NCBI GenBank assembly: GCA_012510495.1
Contig: JAAZHX010000162.1
Span: 1-48,582, forward strand
DNA length: 48,582 nt
Source of the DNA: Smithella sp.
Lineage (GTDB): Bacteria > Desulfobacterota > Syntrophia > Syntrophales > Smithellaceae
Reading direction: 5' to 3'
Below the pieces are notes generated by a model, which did not search any database, was not told where the DNA came from, and was given only the letters and a program-made list of their open reading frames with translations. Positions 19,086 to 27,985 of the stretch are shown in pieces (the first letter of the stretch is position 1; the number at the start of each line of letters is the position of its first letter). The translations under genes and the position numbers were made by a program.

Positions 19086-20858
19086 GTGCGTTTTGATGAA
19101 AGCAAAATTGAAGAAATTAAAAGCAGGGCGGATATTGTCGAGCTTGCCTCCGAATATCTGACACTGAAAAAGGCAGGCCGGAATTATCTGGGGCTTTGTC
19201 CTTTTCATCAGGAAAAGACCCCTTCGTTTACGGTCAATCGCGAAAAACAGATTTTCTACTGTTTCGGCTGCGGGGAAGGCGGCAATGTCATTACGCTGCT
19301 GATGAAAATCGCCAATAAGAGCTTCCCCGAGGCCATTAAATATCTGGCGGAAAAAACGGGCGTCCTGCTGCCGGTTCGGACCTTCTGCGGCGACGGACGT
19401 GAAAAAGAATCCCTGCGCGAGGAGTTGCTTCATTCAAATGCAAGGGCGGCGCAGTACTTCGCCCGTCAGCTGTCCTCTTTTGCAGGCAAAGCAACCCGCG
19501 ACTATCTGCAAAAGCGAGCCGTCACCGAGGAAACCGTCCGGCAATTCAGGCTTGGGTATGCGCCGGATACATGGCGCTCCCTGGCGGATGATCTGGAAGG
19601 CGGCGGTTTGTCCCTGAAAATGGCCGAACAGGCCGGTCTGGTCATTGCCGGAAAAGACGGAGGCTTCTATGACCGTTTCCGTGGCCGCCTGATCTTTCCC
19701 ATTGAAAATGTTTTCGGCGAAATCGTCGCCTTTGGCGGCCGGATCATCGGAGAAGGGGAGCCCAAATATCTCAACTCGCCGGAATCGCCGGTCTATAGCA
19801 AGGGGAAAAATTTATACGGACTCAACAAGGCCAAAGAGGCGATCCGCCGGAAGGGTTTTTGTCTGATCGTGGAGGGCTATTTTGACGTCATTTCCCTGTG
19901 GAACGTGGGGGTGTGCAACGTCGTGGCCACACTGGGCACGGCGTTGACCCGCGATCATCTGGAACTCCTGCGGCGCTACACACAGGATGTTGTCGCGCTG
20001 TTTGATCCGGATCCGGCCGGACGCAGGGCGCTGGACCGGTCGCTGGAGCTTTTCCTGGGTGCCAATATGCGCGCCCGGGCTTTACTTCTTCCCGACGGCT
20101 GCGATCCGGATGATTTTGTGAAAAAGCACAGCCCGGAGAAGCTGGAGGAATTGATCGCCCTTGCGCCGGCGGTCAGTGATTATTACATTGATTCCGTTCT
20201 GGGAGACGGCAAAACGTTTGAAGAAAACCGCGATTTGGTGAAAACCGCGATGGAATTTGTGGGGAAAATCAACAACAAAATCGAAAAGAATCTTTTTATC
20301 AAGCGTATTGCGGAAAAATCAGGCATTGACCAGGCCTTGCTGAAAAGAGAAATCCATCGTAAGTCGGCATCCGTTCCATCCGCCGCAGGAGTGAGAGAGG
20401 CGTCCGGCGGGATGGCTGTGAATCCGCTGGAATTCAATCTGATCCGGCTGATGCTGGAGTACCCGCAGAAGGCGCTTTTGGTGGACGATGAAAAAGTTAT
20501 GGATTATTTTCTGGATCCTGCGTTGAAGGAGCTGGGAACAAAGATTGTTCAAACCTATAAACTGCTGGGATTCGTCGATGTCAATGTTTTGTTGCCGTTG
20601 GACGAAGACAAGCCGCTGCGGGAGCATATTTACAAAATAAGCATGGAAGCGCCTCCAACCGACGACGACATGGTGGAGCGCAATTTTGTCGATAACATAC
20701 GGAGAATCCGTGCAAAATGGTATAAAGAACAAAAGCGCCGGGTTCAGCATCAGTTAAGACAGGCACAGGAAAGCGGCAATTCGGATCTCATCCGGGAGCT
20801 GACGTTTCAGAAACAGAATTTGATGAAGGAAGAACATCAATATTTGAACAGATCATGA
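19086..20858 (+). CDS. dnaG: DNA primase DnaG
   Basis: It makes RNA primers for chromosome replication. The 590-residue protein has the CHC2 zinc site (C38, H41, C59, C62), the RNA-polymerase domain, and the TOPRIM core with [10 protein letters not shown] and ALFDPDPAG, then a C-terminal DnaB-interaction region. Start is GTG 19086 with the normal N-terminus ([21 protein letters not shown]). The ribosome site is poor, in keeping with low primase expression. Its end overlaps the region just before rpoD, the classic dnaG-rpoD macromolecular-synthesis arrangement. Confidence 0.96.
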   Translation: MRFDESKIEEIKSRADIVELASEYLTLKKAGRNYLGLCPFHQEKTPSFTVNREKQIFYCFGCGEGGNVITLLMKIANKSFPEAIKYLAEKTGVLLPVRTFCGDGREKESLREELLHSNARAAQYFARQLSSFAGKATRDYLQKRAVTEETVRQFRLGYAPDTWRSLADDLEGGGLSLKMAEQAGLVIAGKDGGFYDRFRGRLIFPIENVFGEIVAFGGRIIGEGEPKYLNSPESPVYSKGKNLYGLNKAKEAIRRKGFCLIVEGYFDVISLWNVGVCNVVATLGTALTRDHLELLRRYTQDVVALFDPDPAGRRALDRSLELFLGANMRARALLLPDGCDPDDFVKKHSPEKLEELIALAPAVSDYYIDSVLGDGKTFEENRDLVKTAMEFVGKINNKIEKNLFIKRIAEKSGIDQALLKREIHRKSASVPSAAGVREASGGMAVNPLEFNLIRLMLEYPQKALLVDDEKVMDYFLDPALKELGTKIVQTYKLLGFVDVNVLLPLDEDKPLREHIYKISMEAPPTDDDMVERNFVDNIRRIRAKWYKEQKRRVQHQLRQAQESGNSDLIRELTFQKQNLMKEEHQYLNRS

Positions 20859-20875
20859 CATGCGGGGGCATCCAA

Positions 20876-22624
20876 ATGGCGAAAGAAATACAATCCGATG
20901 AATTTAAAAAGCTGCTTTCCCTGGGGGAAGAAAAGGGGTTTTTAACCTATGACGACGTGAATGACCTGCTGCCGCCTGATGTGAATTCATCGGAGCAAAT
21001 CGATGACATTATTATGCTGTTTGGAGAAAAAAACATTGACATCATCGATGTGGAGCAGGGGGAAAAGCTGGTGGTGAAAAAACCGGCGAAGGATGCTATT
21101 TCGTCCAAATTTACGGAAGCCCTTGCGTTGGTTCCCAGCCCGGGCAAAACCGGAGACCCGGTCAAAATGTATTTGCGGGAAATGGGGCTGGTCTCGCTCT
21201 TGAGCCGCGAAGGCGAAGTAGAGATCGCCAAGAAAATCGAAGAGGGCGCCCGGGAAACCATGTGGGCGATTTTCAGTCTGGCCGTTTCCATCGACGAAGT
21301 GTTCAGGATTGGCGAAAAGCTGGAATCCGGAGAAATCCGCGTCAAAAATATAGTGGATAACATTGAGGGCGAGGAAGGGTTTATGGAGGAGGACGATCAC
21401 AAAGAAAGAGTGCTCCTACTGATTGCCCGGGTTCAACACTTCAGCGTCCGCAATAAGGTTCTGCGGGAGAAGCTCAAATCCAAAACCATAAAGCCCAGGC
21501 AGCGGGAGACTCTGACCGCGGAACTGGTAAAAAATACAAAATACATCATCACCCTTTGCCGGAAAATCCGTTTCAGCAAGAAGCAGATGAGCCGTTTTAT
21601 CGCCCGGCTGAAATTCTTCACGGACGAGATTGAACGTTCCGAACGCGTGATCAACCATTTCAAGAAAGAGTCGGGTTTGAATATCACGCAAATGGAGAAG
21701 GCTTGGTCCAGGATGAAGAAATCCAAGCAGGACGAGCGGCAAGCGGCGAAAGAAGCAAAAGTGTCCATTGAGTGGCTGCACCGGAGCCGCGCGGCTGTTA
21801 CCGAAGCGCAAAAACGATTGAGGTCCATTACCCGGGAGGTGGGAATCCCGGCCGCCGCGCTGAAGATGGTTGTCTATTCCATCGAAGACGGAGAAGCCAA
21901 GGCGGAAATCGCCAAGCGGAAACTGGTCGAAGCCAACTTAAGGCTGGTCGTCAGCATCGCCAAAAAATACACCAATCGCGGTCTGCAGTTTCTGGATTTG
22001 ATTCAGGAAGGCAATATCGGGCTTATGAAAGCGGTTGATAAATTCGAATACCAGCGGGGTTACAAGTTTTCCACCTACGCGACCTGGTGGATTCGTCAGG
22101 CCATCACGCGCGCCATTGCCGATCAGGCCCGCACGATCCGCATTCCCGTCCATATGATTGAAACGATCAACAAACTGATTCGGACGTCGCGCTACCTCGT
22201 GCAGGAATTGGGACGCGAACCGACCCCGGAAGAAATCGCCAACAAAATGGAATATCCGCTGGAAAAAGTGCGCAAGGTGTTGAAAATCGCCAAGGAGCCG
22301 ATTTCCCTGGAAACGCCGATCGGCGAAGAGGAAGACAGCCATCTGGGAGATTTTATCGAAGACAAAAAGATCATGTCTCCCTCAGAGGCCACCATCAGCA
22401 TGGATCTGGCGGACCAGACGCGTAAAATACTGTCCACGCTGACGCCGCGTGAAGAAAAAGTTCTGCGAATGCGTTTCGGAATCAGCGACCGGCTGGGAAC
22501 GGCGGTTCTGGGCGAAGCGATGCTGGAGGAGACGGTGGTCTCCGGGGTTGAAGAGCCGGAAGTCGTTGAAAGGGAGCCGTTGAAAAAAGCAAAGCATTCA
22601 CCCCGGAAACGGACGGGAAAATAA
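20876..22624 (+). CDS. rpoD: Primary sigma factor RpoD with anomalous C-terminus
   Basis: The 582-residue protein (ATG 20876) has normal regions 1.1-3: [20 protein letters not shown] (1.2), [19 protein letters not shown] and [20 protein letters not shown] (2.1-2.4), [14 protein letters not shown] (3.0), and the start of region 4 ([15 protein letters not shown]). After I536 the sequence departs from every sigma-70 I know. The usual region 4.2 helix-turn-helix (TLEEVG...TRERIRQIE) is missing, and 46 unrelated residues follow, ending [10 protein letters not shown]. Neither other frame restores the motif convincingly. Either the gene is mutated or misassembled at its end, or the -35 reader is really altered. 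Confidence 0.88.
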   Translation: MAKEIQSDEFKKLLSLGEEKGFLTYDDVNDLLPPDVNSSEQIDDIIMLFGEKNIDIIDVEQGEKLVVKKPAKDAISSKFTEALALVPSPGKTGDPVKMYLREMGLVSLLSREGEVEIAKKIEEGARETMWAIFSLAVSIDEVFRIGEKLESGEIRVKNIVDNIEGEEGFMEEDDHKERVLLLIARVQHFSVRNKVLREKLKSKTIKPRQRETLTAELVKNTKYIITLCRKIRFSKKQMSRFIARLKFFTDEIERSERVINHFKKESGLNITQMEKAWSRMKKSKQDERQAAKEAKVSIEWLHRSRAAVTEAQKRLRSITREVGIPAAALKMVVYSIEDGEAKAEIAKRKLVEANLRLVVSIAKKYTNRGLQFLDLIQEGNIGLMKAVDKFEYQRGYKFSTYATWWIRQAITRAIADQARTIRIPVHMIETINKLIRTSRYLVQELGREPTPEEIANKMEYPLEKVRKVLKIAKEPISLETPIGEEEDSHLGDFIEDKKIMSPSEATISMDLADQTRKILSTLTPREEKVLRMRFGISDRLGTAVLGEAMLEETVVSGVEEPEVVEREPLKKAKHSPRKRTGK

Positions 22625-22626
22625 TA

Positions 22627-22653
22627 TTGACAAGTGCCGGGATTGGGTATATT
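22627..22653 (+). promoter_or_regulatory. Promoter of the tRNA gene
   Basis: A perfect TTGACA (22627-22632) lies right after the rpoD stop, with TATATT at 22648-22653 (15-base spacer; TATTTC two bases later would give 17). It stands about 50 bases upstream of the tRNA. Confidence 0.55.
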
Positions 22654-22704
22654 TCAACGCACCTTGATGCAGGTTAAAAAAATTGCGCAAATGCTAAAAA
22701 TGGC

Positions 22705-22780
22705 GGGCCTATAGCTCAATTGGTAGAGCCACCGGCTCATAACCGGTAGGTCCCTGGTTCGATCCCAGGTGGGCCCACCA
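22705..22780 (+). tRNA. tRNA with CAT anticodon (elongator Met, or Ile2)
   Basis: A full cloverleaf of 76 bases with encoded CCA. The acceptor arm GGGCCTA pairs with TGGGCCC, the D-arm is GCTC/GAGC, the anticodon stem CCGG/CCGG encloses CTCATAA with anticodon CAT, and the T-arm has CCTGG/CCAGG around TTCGATC. It is not an initiator, because the first acceptor pair is G-C and the GGG/CCC anticodon-stem pairs are absent. Elongator Met is preferred; a lysidine-modified Ile2 cannot be excluded. Confidence 0.93.
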
Positions 22781-22937
22781 AATTTTATGAATGGAAGCTT
22801 TAAGGATGGCTGGGAAAAAGCGACTTTTACAAGCAAGGAGTTGTTGCGACAAAACGGTAGAGGCAAAAGCCGTGATCAGAAATGTTCGATTCTTCTATCG
22901 CGGCGCCCAAAACCAGCTCCATTCACCGATGATCTGA

Positions 22938-22968
22938 AAATGCACCCCTCAAAAGGTGCATTTTTTTT
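22938..22968 (+). terminator. Intrinsic terminator after the tRNA
   Basis: AAATGCACC (22938-22946) pairs with GGTGCATTT (22955-22963) around an eight-base loop, and eight T follow. It ends the tRNA transcript, and any rpoD read-through, before the zinc-ribbon gene. The roughly 150 bases between the tRNA and this hairpin hold no credible gene. Confidence 0.85.
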
Positions 22969-23019
22969 GACGTCGGGGAATCATCAAGAGATGAAAAATA
23001 AAAAAAGAAGGAGAACAGG

Positions 23020-23739
23020 GTGAAAGAACAATTGCTGCTGTTGATCGGGTTGCAGGAGTGTGATTCTCAATTGGTCAAGCTTGCCGCTAAAAAGATCAGG
23101 CTGCCGGAAAAAATCCAAGCGATGGGAAATGACTTTCAGGCCTATCGGGAAAGCATCGCGCAAAACAAGCAAAAACAGGAAGAACTCAAAGCCCGGCGTG
23201 CGGAATATGAAGCCGCCATCGCAAAGATCGGCGACGGGATGGTCAAAACAAAAGAAAAGCTCCTCGAAGTCAAAAACAACAAAGAATATCAGGCCATGCT
23301 CAAGGAGATTGAAACGGCGGAGAAAACCCGCGGTGAGATGGAAACCCGGATCATCGCCCTGATGGAAAACATGGATCAGCTTTCCGTTCTGGTCAAAAAG
23401 GATGATGAGGCCCTGGAGGAGGAAACCCGCAAACACGAACAGGAAAAGAAAATCATCGAAGATGACTTGAGCGCCGTAGACGCCGATACGGCAAGCTGGA
23501 CAGAAAAACGGGCCGAATTGCAAAAGCAAATCACTGCGGACCTTCTGAACCGGTATGAAAGAGTAAAAAAACGTAATAACGGCCTTGGTGTGATTCCCGT
23601 CTGGAAAGCGGTTTGCAGCGGCTGCCACATGAATATTCCGCCGCAGCTTTACAACGAATTGCAGCGTTCCAACGATCTTTTAAGCTGCCCGAACTGCAAC
23701 CGGATCATGTATTTTAAAAATCAGGAAAAGTCCGAATAG
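23020..23739 (+). CDS. Coiled-coil protein with C4 zinc ribbon (DUF164/CT398-like)
   Basis: A 239-residue protein starting at GTG 23020 behind AAGGAG. Residues about 1-175 form a long antiparallel coiled coil rich in Lys/Glu, with the family segment KEKLLEVKNNKEYQAMLKEIE. The C-terminus is a zinc ribbon: CSGC (about residues 202-205) and CPNC (about 226-229), with PPQLYNELQR between. In chlamydia the homologue binds flagellar and secretion regulators; in most bacteria the role is unknown. It is commonly next to an RNase HI gene, as here, with six bases between them. Confidence 0.88.
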   Translation: MKEQLLLLIGLQECDSQLVKLAAKKIRLPEKIQAMGNDFQAYRESIAQNKQKQEELKARRAEYEAAIAKIGDGMVKTKEKLLEVKNNKEYQAMLKEIETAEKTRGEMETRIIALMENMDQLSVLVKKDDEALEEETRKHEQEKKIIEDDLSAVDADTASWTEKRAELQKQITADLLNRYERVKKRNNGLGVIPVWKAVCSGCHMNIPPQLYNELQRSNDLLSCPNCNRIMYFKNQEKSE

Positions 23740-23745
23740 CTTTCT

Positions 23746-24159
23746 ATGGAACAAAAACCGGTCAAATTATTCAGCGACGGCGCCTGCCGGGGAAATCCCG
23801 GTCCGGGAGGCGGCGGGGCGGTGATTACCGATGAAAAAGATAATATTCTGTGGGAGGGCAAGGAATATTTAGGCTACTGCACCAATAATATCGCGGAATA
23901 TAAAGCGCTGATCCTGGGTTTGAAAGGCGCTCTGACCGGCGGCTGGAAAAATGTTGAAATTTATCTGGATTCGGAGCTCCTGGCCAACCAGATCAACGGT
24001 TCCTATAAAGTAAAAAACGAGAACCTGAAAATATTGATGCAGGACGTCCGGAAGCTGCTTTCTTCCCTTGAATCCGTCAGGGTCCGGCATGTTCCGCGCT
24101 GCCGCAATGCGACAGCCGACCGGCTGGCCAATCTGGCCATTGACGAGCATGAAAATTGA
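23746..24159 (+). CDS. Ribonuclease HI family protein
   Basis: A 137-residue RNase H fold enzyme that cleaves RNA in RNA-DNA hybrids. The catalytic acids are visible: Asp in KLFSDGACRGNPGPGG, Glu in NNIAEYKALILGL, Asp in EIYLDSELLANQINGSYKV, and the final Asp in RNATADRLANLA. It lacks the basic protrusion of E. coli RnhA and so belongs to the compact RNase-HI-like group. It follows the zinc-ribbon gene by six bases and precedes rnpB. Confidence 0.92.
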   Translation: MEQKPVKLFSDGACRGNPGPGGGGAVITDEKDNILWEGKEYLGYCTNNIAEYKALILGLKGALTGGWKNVEIYLDSELLANQINGSYKVKNENLKILMQDVRKLLSSLESVRVRHVPRCRNATADRLANLAIDEHEN

Positions 24160-24224
24160 CCAAAGGCTGACCTTCTGAAGGGGGCGCTAGACTGAAGGCG
24201 TCGAATATCTTCTTAGATGTGTCC

Positions 24225-24253
24225 TTGAAAGAAATACAAATCAATTGTAGGAT
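24225..24253 (+). promoter_or_regulatory. Promoter of rnpB
   Basis: TTGAAA (24225-24230) and TAGGAT (24248-24253), 17 bases apart, would start transcription near 24260, just before the first paired base of RNase P RNA. Confidence 0.6.
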
Positions 24254-24265
24254 ATATCCCAGGCC

Positions 24266-24639
24266 GGAGAAAATCGGATGATCGCGGGCAGAGTTTGCTC
24301 TGCCGGAGGAAAGTCCGAGCTCCACAGGGCAGGATGGTCGCTAACGGCGACCGGGGGCGACCCCAGGGAAAGTGCCACAGAAAATATACCGCCCGGGCGC
24401 AAGCCCGAAGGTAAGGGTGAAATGGCGAGGTAAGAGCTCACCGCTTTTCCGGTGACGGGAAAGGCATGGCAAACCCCATCCGGAGCAAGACCAAATAGGA
24501 GAACGTTTAAGGGCGGCCCGTCTGATGTTCTCGGGTAGTGTCGCTAGAGACGGCAGGCAACTGCCGTCCCAGATGAATGATCATCGCCGCGGCGAGGGTA
24601 ACCGAATCGCGGAACAGAACTCGGCTTATGATTTTCTCC
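24266..24639 (+). ncRNA. rnpB: RNase P RNA, bacterial class A
   Basis: This is the catalytic RNA that matures tRNA 5' ends. The universal core GGAGGAAAGTCCGAGCTCC is near the 5' end, AGAACTCGGCTTAT near the 3' end, and the body has the expected helices, including the ACAGAAA and GGCAAACCCC stretches. The ends are set by helix P1: GGAGAAAATC (24266-24275) pairs exactly with GATTTTCTCC (24630-24639). The RNA ends only 36 bases before the AT-rich R-M island, and no clear T-rich terminator is left, which suggests that the island was inserted at its 3' end. Confidence 0.96.
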
Positions 24640-24675
24640 GCGCCTGCTTTTCATGACGAAATGAGAAAGGATATT

Positions 24676-26013
24676 ATGAAAACATCATTGGATATATTTT
24701 TAAATGAGCTGATTGAAAACACAGGTGTTCAAATTAACAAAGCGTTGTCAGTCGAAAGTTGGCGACACATAATAGCAAAAATCAACGAATATTTTTATAC
24801 AACTTATCCTGGAATCGGGCAAACACAGGCTTTAGATAATGTATTTGAATATTTCTCTGAATTTCATAAATTTTGGGAGCAATATCACGAAAAAATTATT
24901 GATCCCAAAATTGATGAACAAAAATGTATTAAGGTAAGTGAGATATTAAACGGTATCTATTTGGGTAATAAAAAAGTATTTTATGACTTGTACAACACAT
25001 ATACTTTGGCGCCCAACGAGATATGTAAAATAAGATACTTCGCAGCTAATCAAGATTTTCGCGGCACAAGAGATTTCGAGGCTTTATTTAAAAAATATAC
25101 CGATGATCCCACTATTTTTGACATTAATAAAATCAACAAAGGCCCTGAAGATTTTTTAAAAAACATAGGAATAACATCACTCTCACAAAGCGATAAGCGA
25201 ATAAAATATGCTGTTACAGCATCCCAAATTCTTATAGACAAAAAGATTGAACCTTATGATCTTTTTGATTATTTCGATAAAGATTTGCTTAAAATAAGAA
25301 ATTTCTTAATCTCTACCAAAGGATCTGGATTTGGCAATAAAAAGACGGATATGTTTATTAGAGACATGATTGTATTAGACGTTTGGAAACAGGCAAAAAA
25401 TTTTGACAAAATTGATGTCGCCAGTGATATCAATACAATTAAAGTGGCATTACGCACAGGCATAATTAAAACCTCAATCCCTTTAGTATCAAGTTTTCTT
25501 GACATATTTTGCTATCAGTACGGCCTCATAGATAAAATAAGTGCACTAGCGTGGCGAAAAGTGTGGGAAAAATGGAATGCAGCACACCCTGAATCTTGTA
25601 TTGAAAGCCCAAGTTTAATGGATTATTTCGTTTACAGGATAATTGGGAAAGAATTTTGTAAAGAGTCACTGTGTGTGTTCCAATGTGAAAGTGGTGGACA
25701 TGAATTTAAGTGGCATTCCGGGAGAAACAAAACATGTCAAATATGTAAAGACAAGAAGGCATTTGTTATAAAAAAAGTTTTGCCATGTGCCGATATTGAT
25801 GGAAATATTGTTATTAGTAAAAATGAATTTGTTGCGGGTCATAATGCTGTTTTGAAAGGCATTACAAAATGCCCTTTTGCGAGTGTTTGTGATCCTCAGT
25901 CGTCTAATTTTAATAAACTTAATTCTCCAAAATCAATCAGTATTCTTGGACAAACAGGCTGGGAAAGTGCGAGGGCTAAAAAAAACGAAGGTGGCGGCGG
26001 ATTAATGTCTTAA
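24676..26013 (+). CDS. Unknown R-M-associated protein with helix-hairpin-helix-like centre and Cys-rich C-terminus
   Basis: A 445-residue protein from ATG 24676 (AAAGGA just upstream). Not recognised with confidence. Around residues 225-265, FLISTKGSGFGNKKTDMFIRDM followed by an Asp-containing segment recalls the helix-hairpin-helix plus Lys/Asp layout of DNA glycosylases such as OGG1/AGOG. The last 100 residues contain clustered cysteines (CESGGHEF, CQICKDK, CPFASVC), as in a zinc or iron-sulfur site, and end GWESARAKKNEGGGGLMS. As first gene of an operon with a methylase and a MutH-like nuclease, it may be a repair, control or restriction subunit. Confidence 0.55.
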   Translation: MKTSLDIFLNELIENTGVQINKALSVESWRHIIAKINEYFYTTYPGIGQTQALDNVFEYFSEFHKFWEQYHEKIIDPKIDEQKCIKVSEILNGIYLGNKKVFYDLYNTYTLAPNEICKIRYFAANQDFRGTRDFEALFKKYTDDPTIFDINKINKGPEDFLKNIGITSLSQSDKRIKYAVTASQILIDKKIEPYDLFDYFDKDLLKIRNFLISTKGSGFGNKKTDMFIRDMIVLDVWKQAKNFDKIDVASDINTIKVALRTGIIKTSIPLVSSFLDIFCYQYGLIDKISALAWRKVWEKWNAAHPESCIESPSLMDYFVYRIIGKEFCKESLCVFQCESGGHEFKWHSGRNKTCQICKDKKAFVIKKVLPCADIDGNIVISKNEFVAGHNAVLKGITKCPFASVCDPQSSNFNKLNSPKSISILGQTGWESARAKKNEGGGGLMS

Positions 26014-26078
26014 CGAAAACGTGTAGTCCGTATGTCAAAAATAATTTAACATTTAAGCTATATAAAGGAACGCATGTT

Positions 26079-26972
26079 ATGAAATATTTTCCTTCTAGGA
26101 AAAAGAAAGAGCCTCCGATTATGATACGAGAAGAAAGTTCAGAATATTCACCAAATAAGTGTGTTCTCCGAGATGATGAGAATAATGTTTGGTTATATCA
26201 CGCAAATTGTATTGAATTTATGGACATGCTTATAGGGAAATATCCTAACGGTAAATTTGATATGATTTTCGCAGATCCTCCTTACTTCTTATCAAACGGT
26301 GGTATCACCTGCCATAATGGGAAAATGGTGAAGGTAGATAAAGGGGAATGGGATAAATCAAGTGGCCCAAAATTAAATCATGAATTTAACTTATCATGGT
26401 TATCAAGGTCTCAGAAGATCTTAAACCCGAATGGTACTATTTGGGTTTCTGGTACACATCACGTTATTCATTCAGTTGGTTATGCCATGCAACAATTAGG
26501 AATGAAAATTCTTAATGATATTACTTGGGAAAAACCTAACCCTCCTCCTAATTTATCATGTCGATATTTTACTCACGCCACAGAAACAATTATTTGGGCG
26601 GCTAAAAATGAAAAATCAAAACACTGTTTTAATTATGAAAAGATGCGTGAAATAAATGCCGGCAAACAAATGAAAAGTGTATGGTCTTTTAAAACTCCAA
26701 ATGGTGATGAAAAAACTTTTGGAAAACACCCAACACAAAAACCTGTTGCGCTTTTGGAAAGAATAATCGTTGCTTCAACTAATGAAGATGATTTAATTTA
26801 CGACCCGTTTTCAGGTAGTTCTACAACTGGTGTTGCTGCGATAAATACTCTAAGGAAATTTGTCGGTACTGAACTAGAATTAGATTTTATTGGTTTATCA
26901 ATTTCAAGATTGAAACGTGCAGTAGCAACAAGGCAAACATCGCTGAATTTTGCTATTAGTGAGGTTATGTGA
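26079..26972 (+). CDS. Type II DNA adenine methyltransferase, DpnA-like (beta class)
   Basis: A 297-residue N6-adenine methylase. Motif IV DPPYF lies at residues 66-70, followed by SNGGITCHNGKMVKVDKGEWDKS, which resembles the second methylase (DpnA type) of DpnII-like systems. The AdoMet site (YDPFSGSSTTGVAA) comes late, which is the beta-class order, preceded by the HPTQKPVALLERI motif. Its stop overlaps the start of the MutH-like gene by one base. GATC specificity is inferred from this resemblance and from the neighbour, not shown. Confidence 0.9.
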   Translation: MKYFPSRKKKEPPIMIREESSEYSPNKCVLRDDENNVWLYHANCIEFMDMLIGKYPNGKFDMIFADPPYFLSNGGITCHNGKMVKVDKGEWDKSSGPKLNHEFNLSWLSRSQKILNPNGTIWVSGTHHVIHSVGYAMQQLGMKILNDITWEKPNPPPNLSCRYFTHATETIIWAAKNEKSKHCFNYEKMREINAGKQMKSVWSFKTPNGDEKTFGKHPTQKPVALLERIIVASTNEDDLIYDPFSGSSTTGVAAINTLRKFVGTELELDFIGLSISRLKRAVATRQTSLNFAISEVM

Positions 26973-27586
26973 TGGAAAGAGACATCGCAATTAAAAAACT
27001 TGAAGAACTAGAAGGATCTGACCTAGTGCCATTGGCAAGCAAATATGATGTGACAATATGGAAAGAAAATAAAAAGAACAAAGGATGGGCAGGACATGTG
27101 CTCGAACGGTATTTAGGATTGCCGATTAATTCAGCACAGTCTCCAAATTTCGGCTCGTGGGAGCTTAAAATCGTACCTCTTAAAAAATTAGCCAATGAGA
27201 GAATTGCAGTTAAAGAAACAATGGCTATTACAATGATTGATCCATACAATGTTGCGCATACGCCCTTTGAGCAAAGTCACCTCCTTGTAAAATTGAAAAA
27301 AGTTGTTGTTTGCGCCCGCCTTTTTGAATCACAAAAAGAAGAAAGAACTCTTTTGGTACGAGTAGCTTCGTTTGACCTTTCTGATAAGATTATCTATGAA
27401 CAAGTGAGAAGGGACTATGAAGAAACAAGAAATTGTATCATTAAAAAAGGATTTGAATATCTGACAGGTTCAATGGGAACGCTGGTTCAACCACGAACCA
27501 AAGGCGCTGGTCATGGAAGCACTAGCAGAGCTTTCTATGCAAGAACATCATTTGTTGCAAAGATACTCGGTATCGAAAAAAGATAA
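26972..27586 (+). CDS. MutH/Sau3AI-like restriction endonuclease, one catalytic acid changed
   Basis: A 204-residue protein that lines up by eye with MutH: KGWAGHVLE (E45 corresponds to MutH E56), then NFGSWELK (E64 and K66 correspond to E77 and K79), TPFEQSHLLVKLKK, and a C-terminal FYARTSFVAKILGI. MutH and Sau3AI cut GATC, which fits a DpnA-like partner methylase. The oddity is N59 where MutH has the metal-binding Asp (D70), and the loop to ELK is two residues shorter. It may be a variant active site or a dead enzyme. The ATG at 26972 overlaps the methylase stop. Confidence 0.78.
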   Translation: MERDIAIKKLEELEGSDLVPLASKYDVTIWKENKKNKGWAGHVLERYLGLPINSAQSPNFGSWELKIVPLKKLANERIAVKETMAITMIDPYNVAHTPFEQSHLLVKLKKVVVCARLFESQKEERTLLVRVASFDLSDKIIYEQVRRDYEETRNCIIKKGFEYLTGSMGTLVQPRTKGAGHGSTSRAFYARTSFVAKILGIEKR

Positions 27587-27660
27587 AATGAACCGCCCTC
27601 CGCACCCGTTCTTATATTGCAGTGAATTCGGTTTCCGTGTACGCAGCGCTCTTCCGGTTG

Positions 27661-27870
27661 CTAGGCCTGAAGGATGTTCATCAACCGTTTGATCAAATCC
27701 AGCCCCTGCTCCGTAAAGACGGCCACCAGGATCAAAAAGAGGATGAAAACCGTAATCAGCTCTGAATTGCGGACTCTGGGGTATTTTCTTTTTACAACAA
27801 AAAGGAGAATGGCGCCCGCCGCCAGCGCCACCAGGTGCAGAAAAGGGAAAAGCTTAAGAAAAGTATCCAT
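27661..27870 (-). CDS. Small two-helix membrane protein
   Basis: A 69-residue protein from the ATG at 27870, which has AAGGAG six bases upstream; the longer in-frame start lacks a site. Two hydrophobic segments (LFPFLHLVALAAGAILLFVV and ELITVFILFLILVAVFT) flank a short basic turn RKYPRVR. No family recognised. It stands alone between the R-M island and the terminator of the Cache gene. Confidence 0.6.
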   Translation of the reverse strand: MDTFLKLFPFLHLVALAAGAILLFVVKRKYPRVRNSELITVFILFLILVAVFTEQGLDLIKRLMNILQA

Positions 27871-27937
27871 ACGGATCTCCTTGTGAGCAGAATTGCCCAG
27901 CAACCTTTATAAAAAACCGTGATCGTCCAATCCATAA

Positions 27938-27965
27938 AAAAGGCCGAATCGAAATTCGGCCTTTT
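27938..27965 (-). terminator. Intrinsic terminator of the atpE-Cache transcript
   Basis: Perfect 12-base arms (AAAAGGCCGAAT and its complement, 27938-27949 and 27954-27965) enclose a CGAA/TTCG tetraloop. On the minus strand a run of T follows, and the hairpin lies 20 bases beyond the Cache protein stop. Confidence 0.9.
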
Positions 27966-27985
27966 GGTTTATGAGTGAACGTTAC

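Larger units (their letters stand above)
24676..27586 (+). mobile_element. AT-rich restriction-modification island behind rnpB
   Basis: Three plus-strand genes (unknown protein, adenine methylase, MutH-like nuclease) have visibly lower GC and a strong preference for A/T third positions (AAA, ATA, TTA, AAT), unlike the GC-rich flanks. The block starts 36 bases after rnpB and ends about 75 bases before the next chromosomal gene. An imperfect copy of the rnpB end (CTCCGC.CC.G.T.) recurs at 27598-27613. No integrase or transposase is present. Horizontal gain is a confident inference; the mechanism is not. Confidence 0.6.

Noticed and set aside
22474-22600. Alternative frame in the rpoD tail ([10 protein letters not shown].., SRKSLKGSR) as a frameshifted region 4.2
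   Set aside because: Basic residues give a superficial likeness, but the key helix residues are not matched, so a single frameshift does not explain the anomaly.
22769-23023. 84-residue ORF starting inside the tRNA
   Set aside because: Overlaps the tRNA 3' end and spans the terminator hairpin; not a gene.
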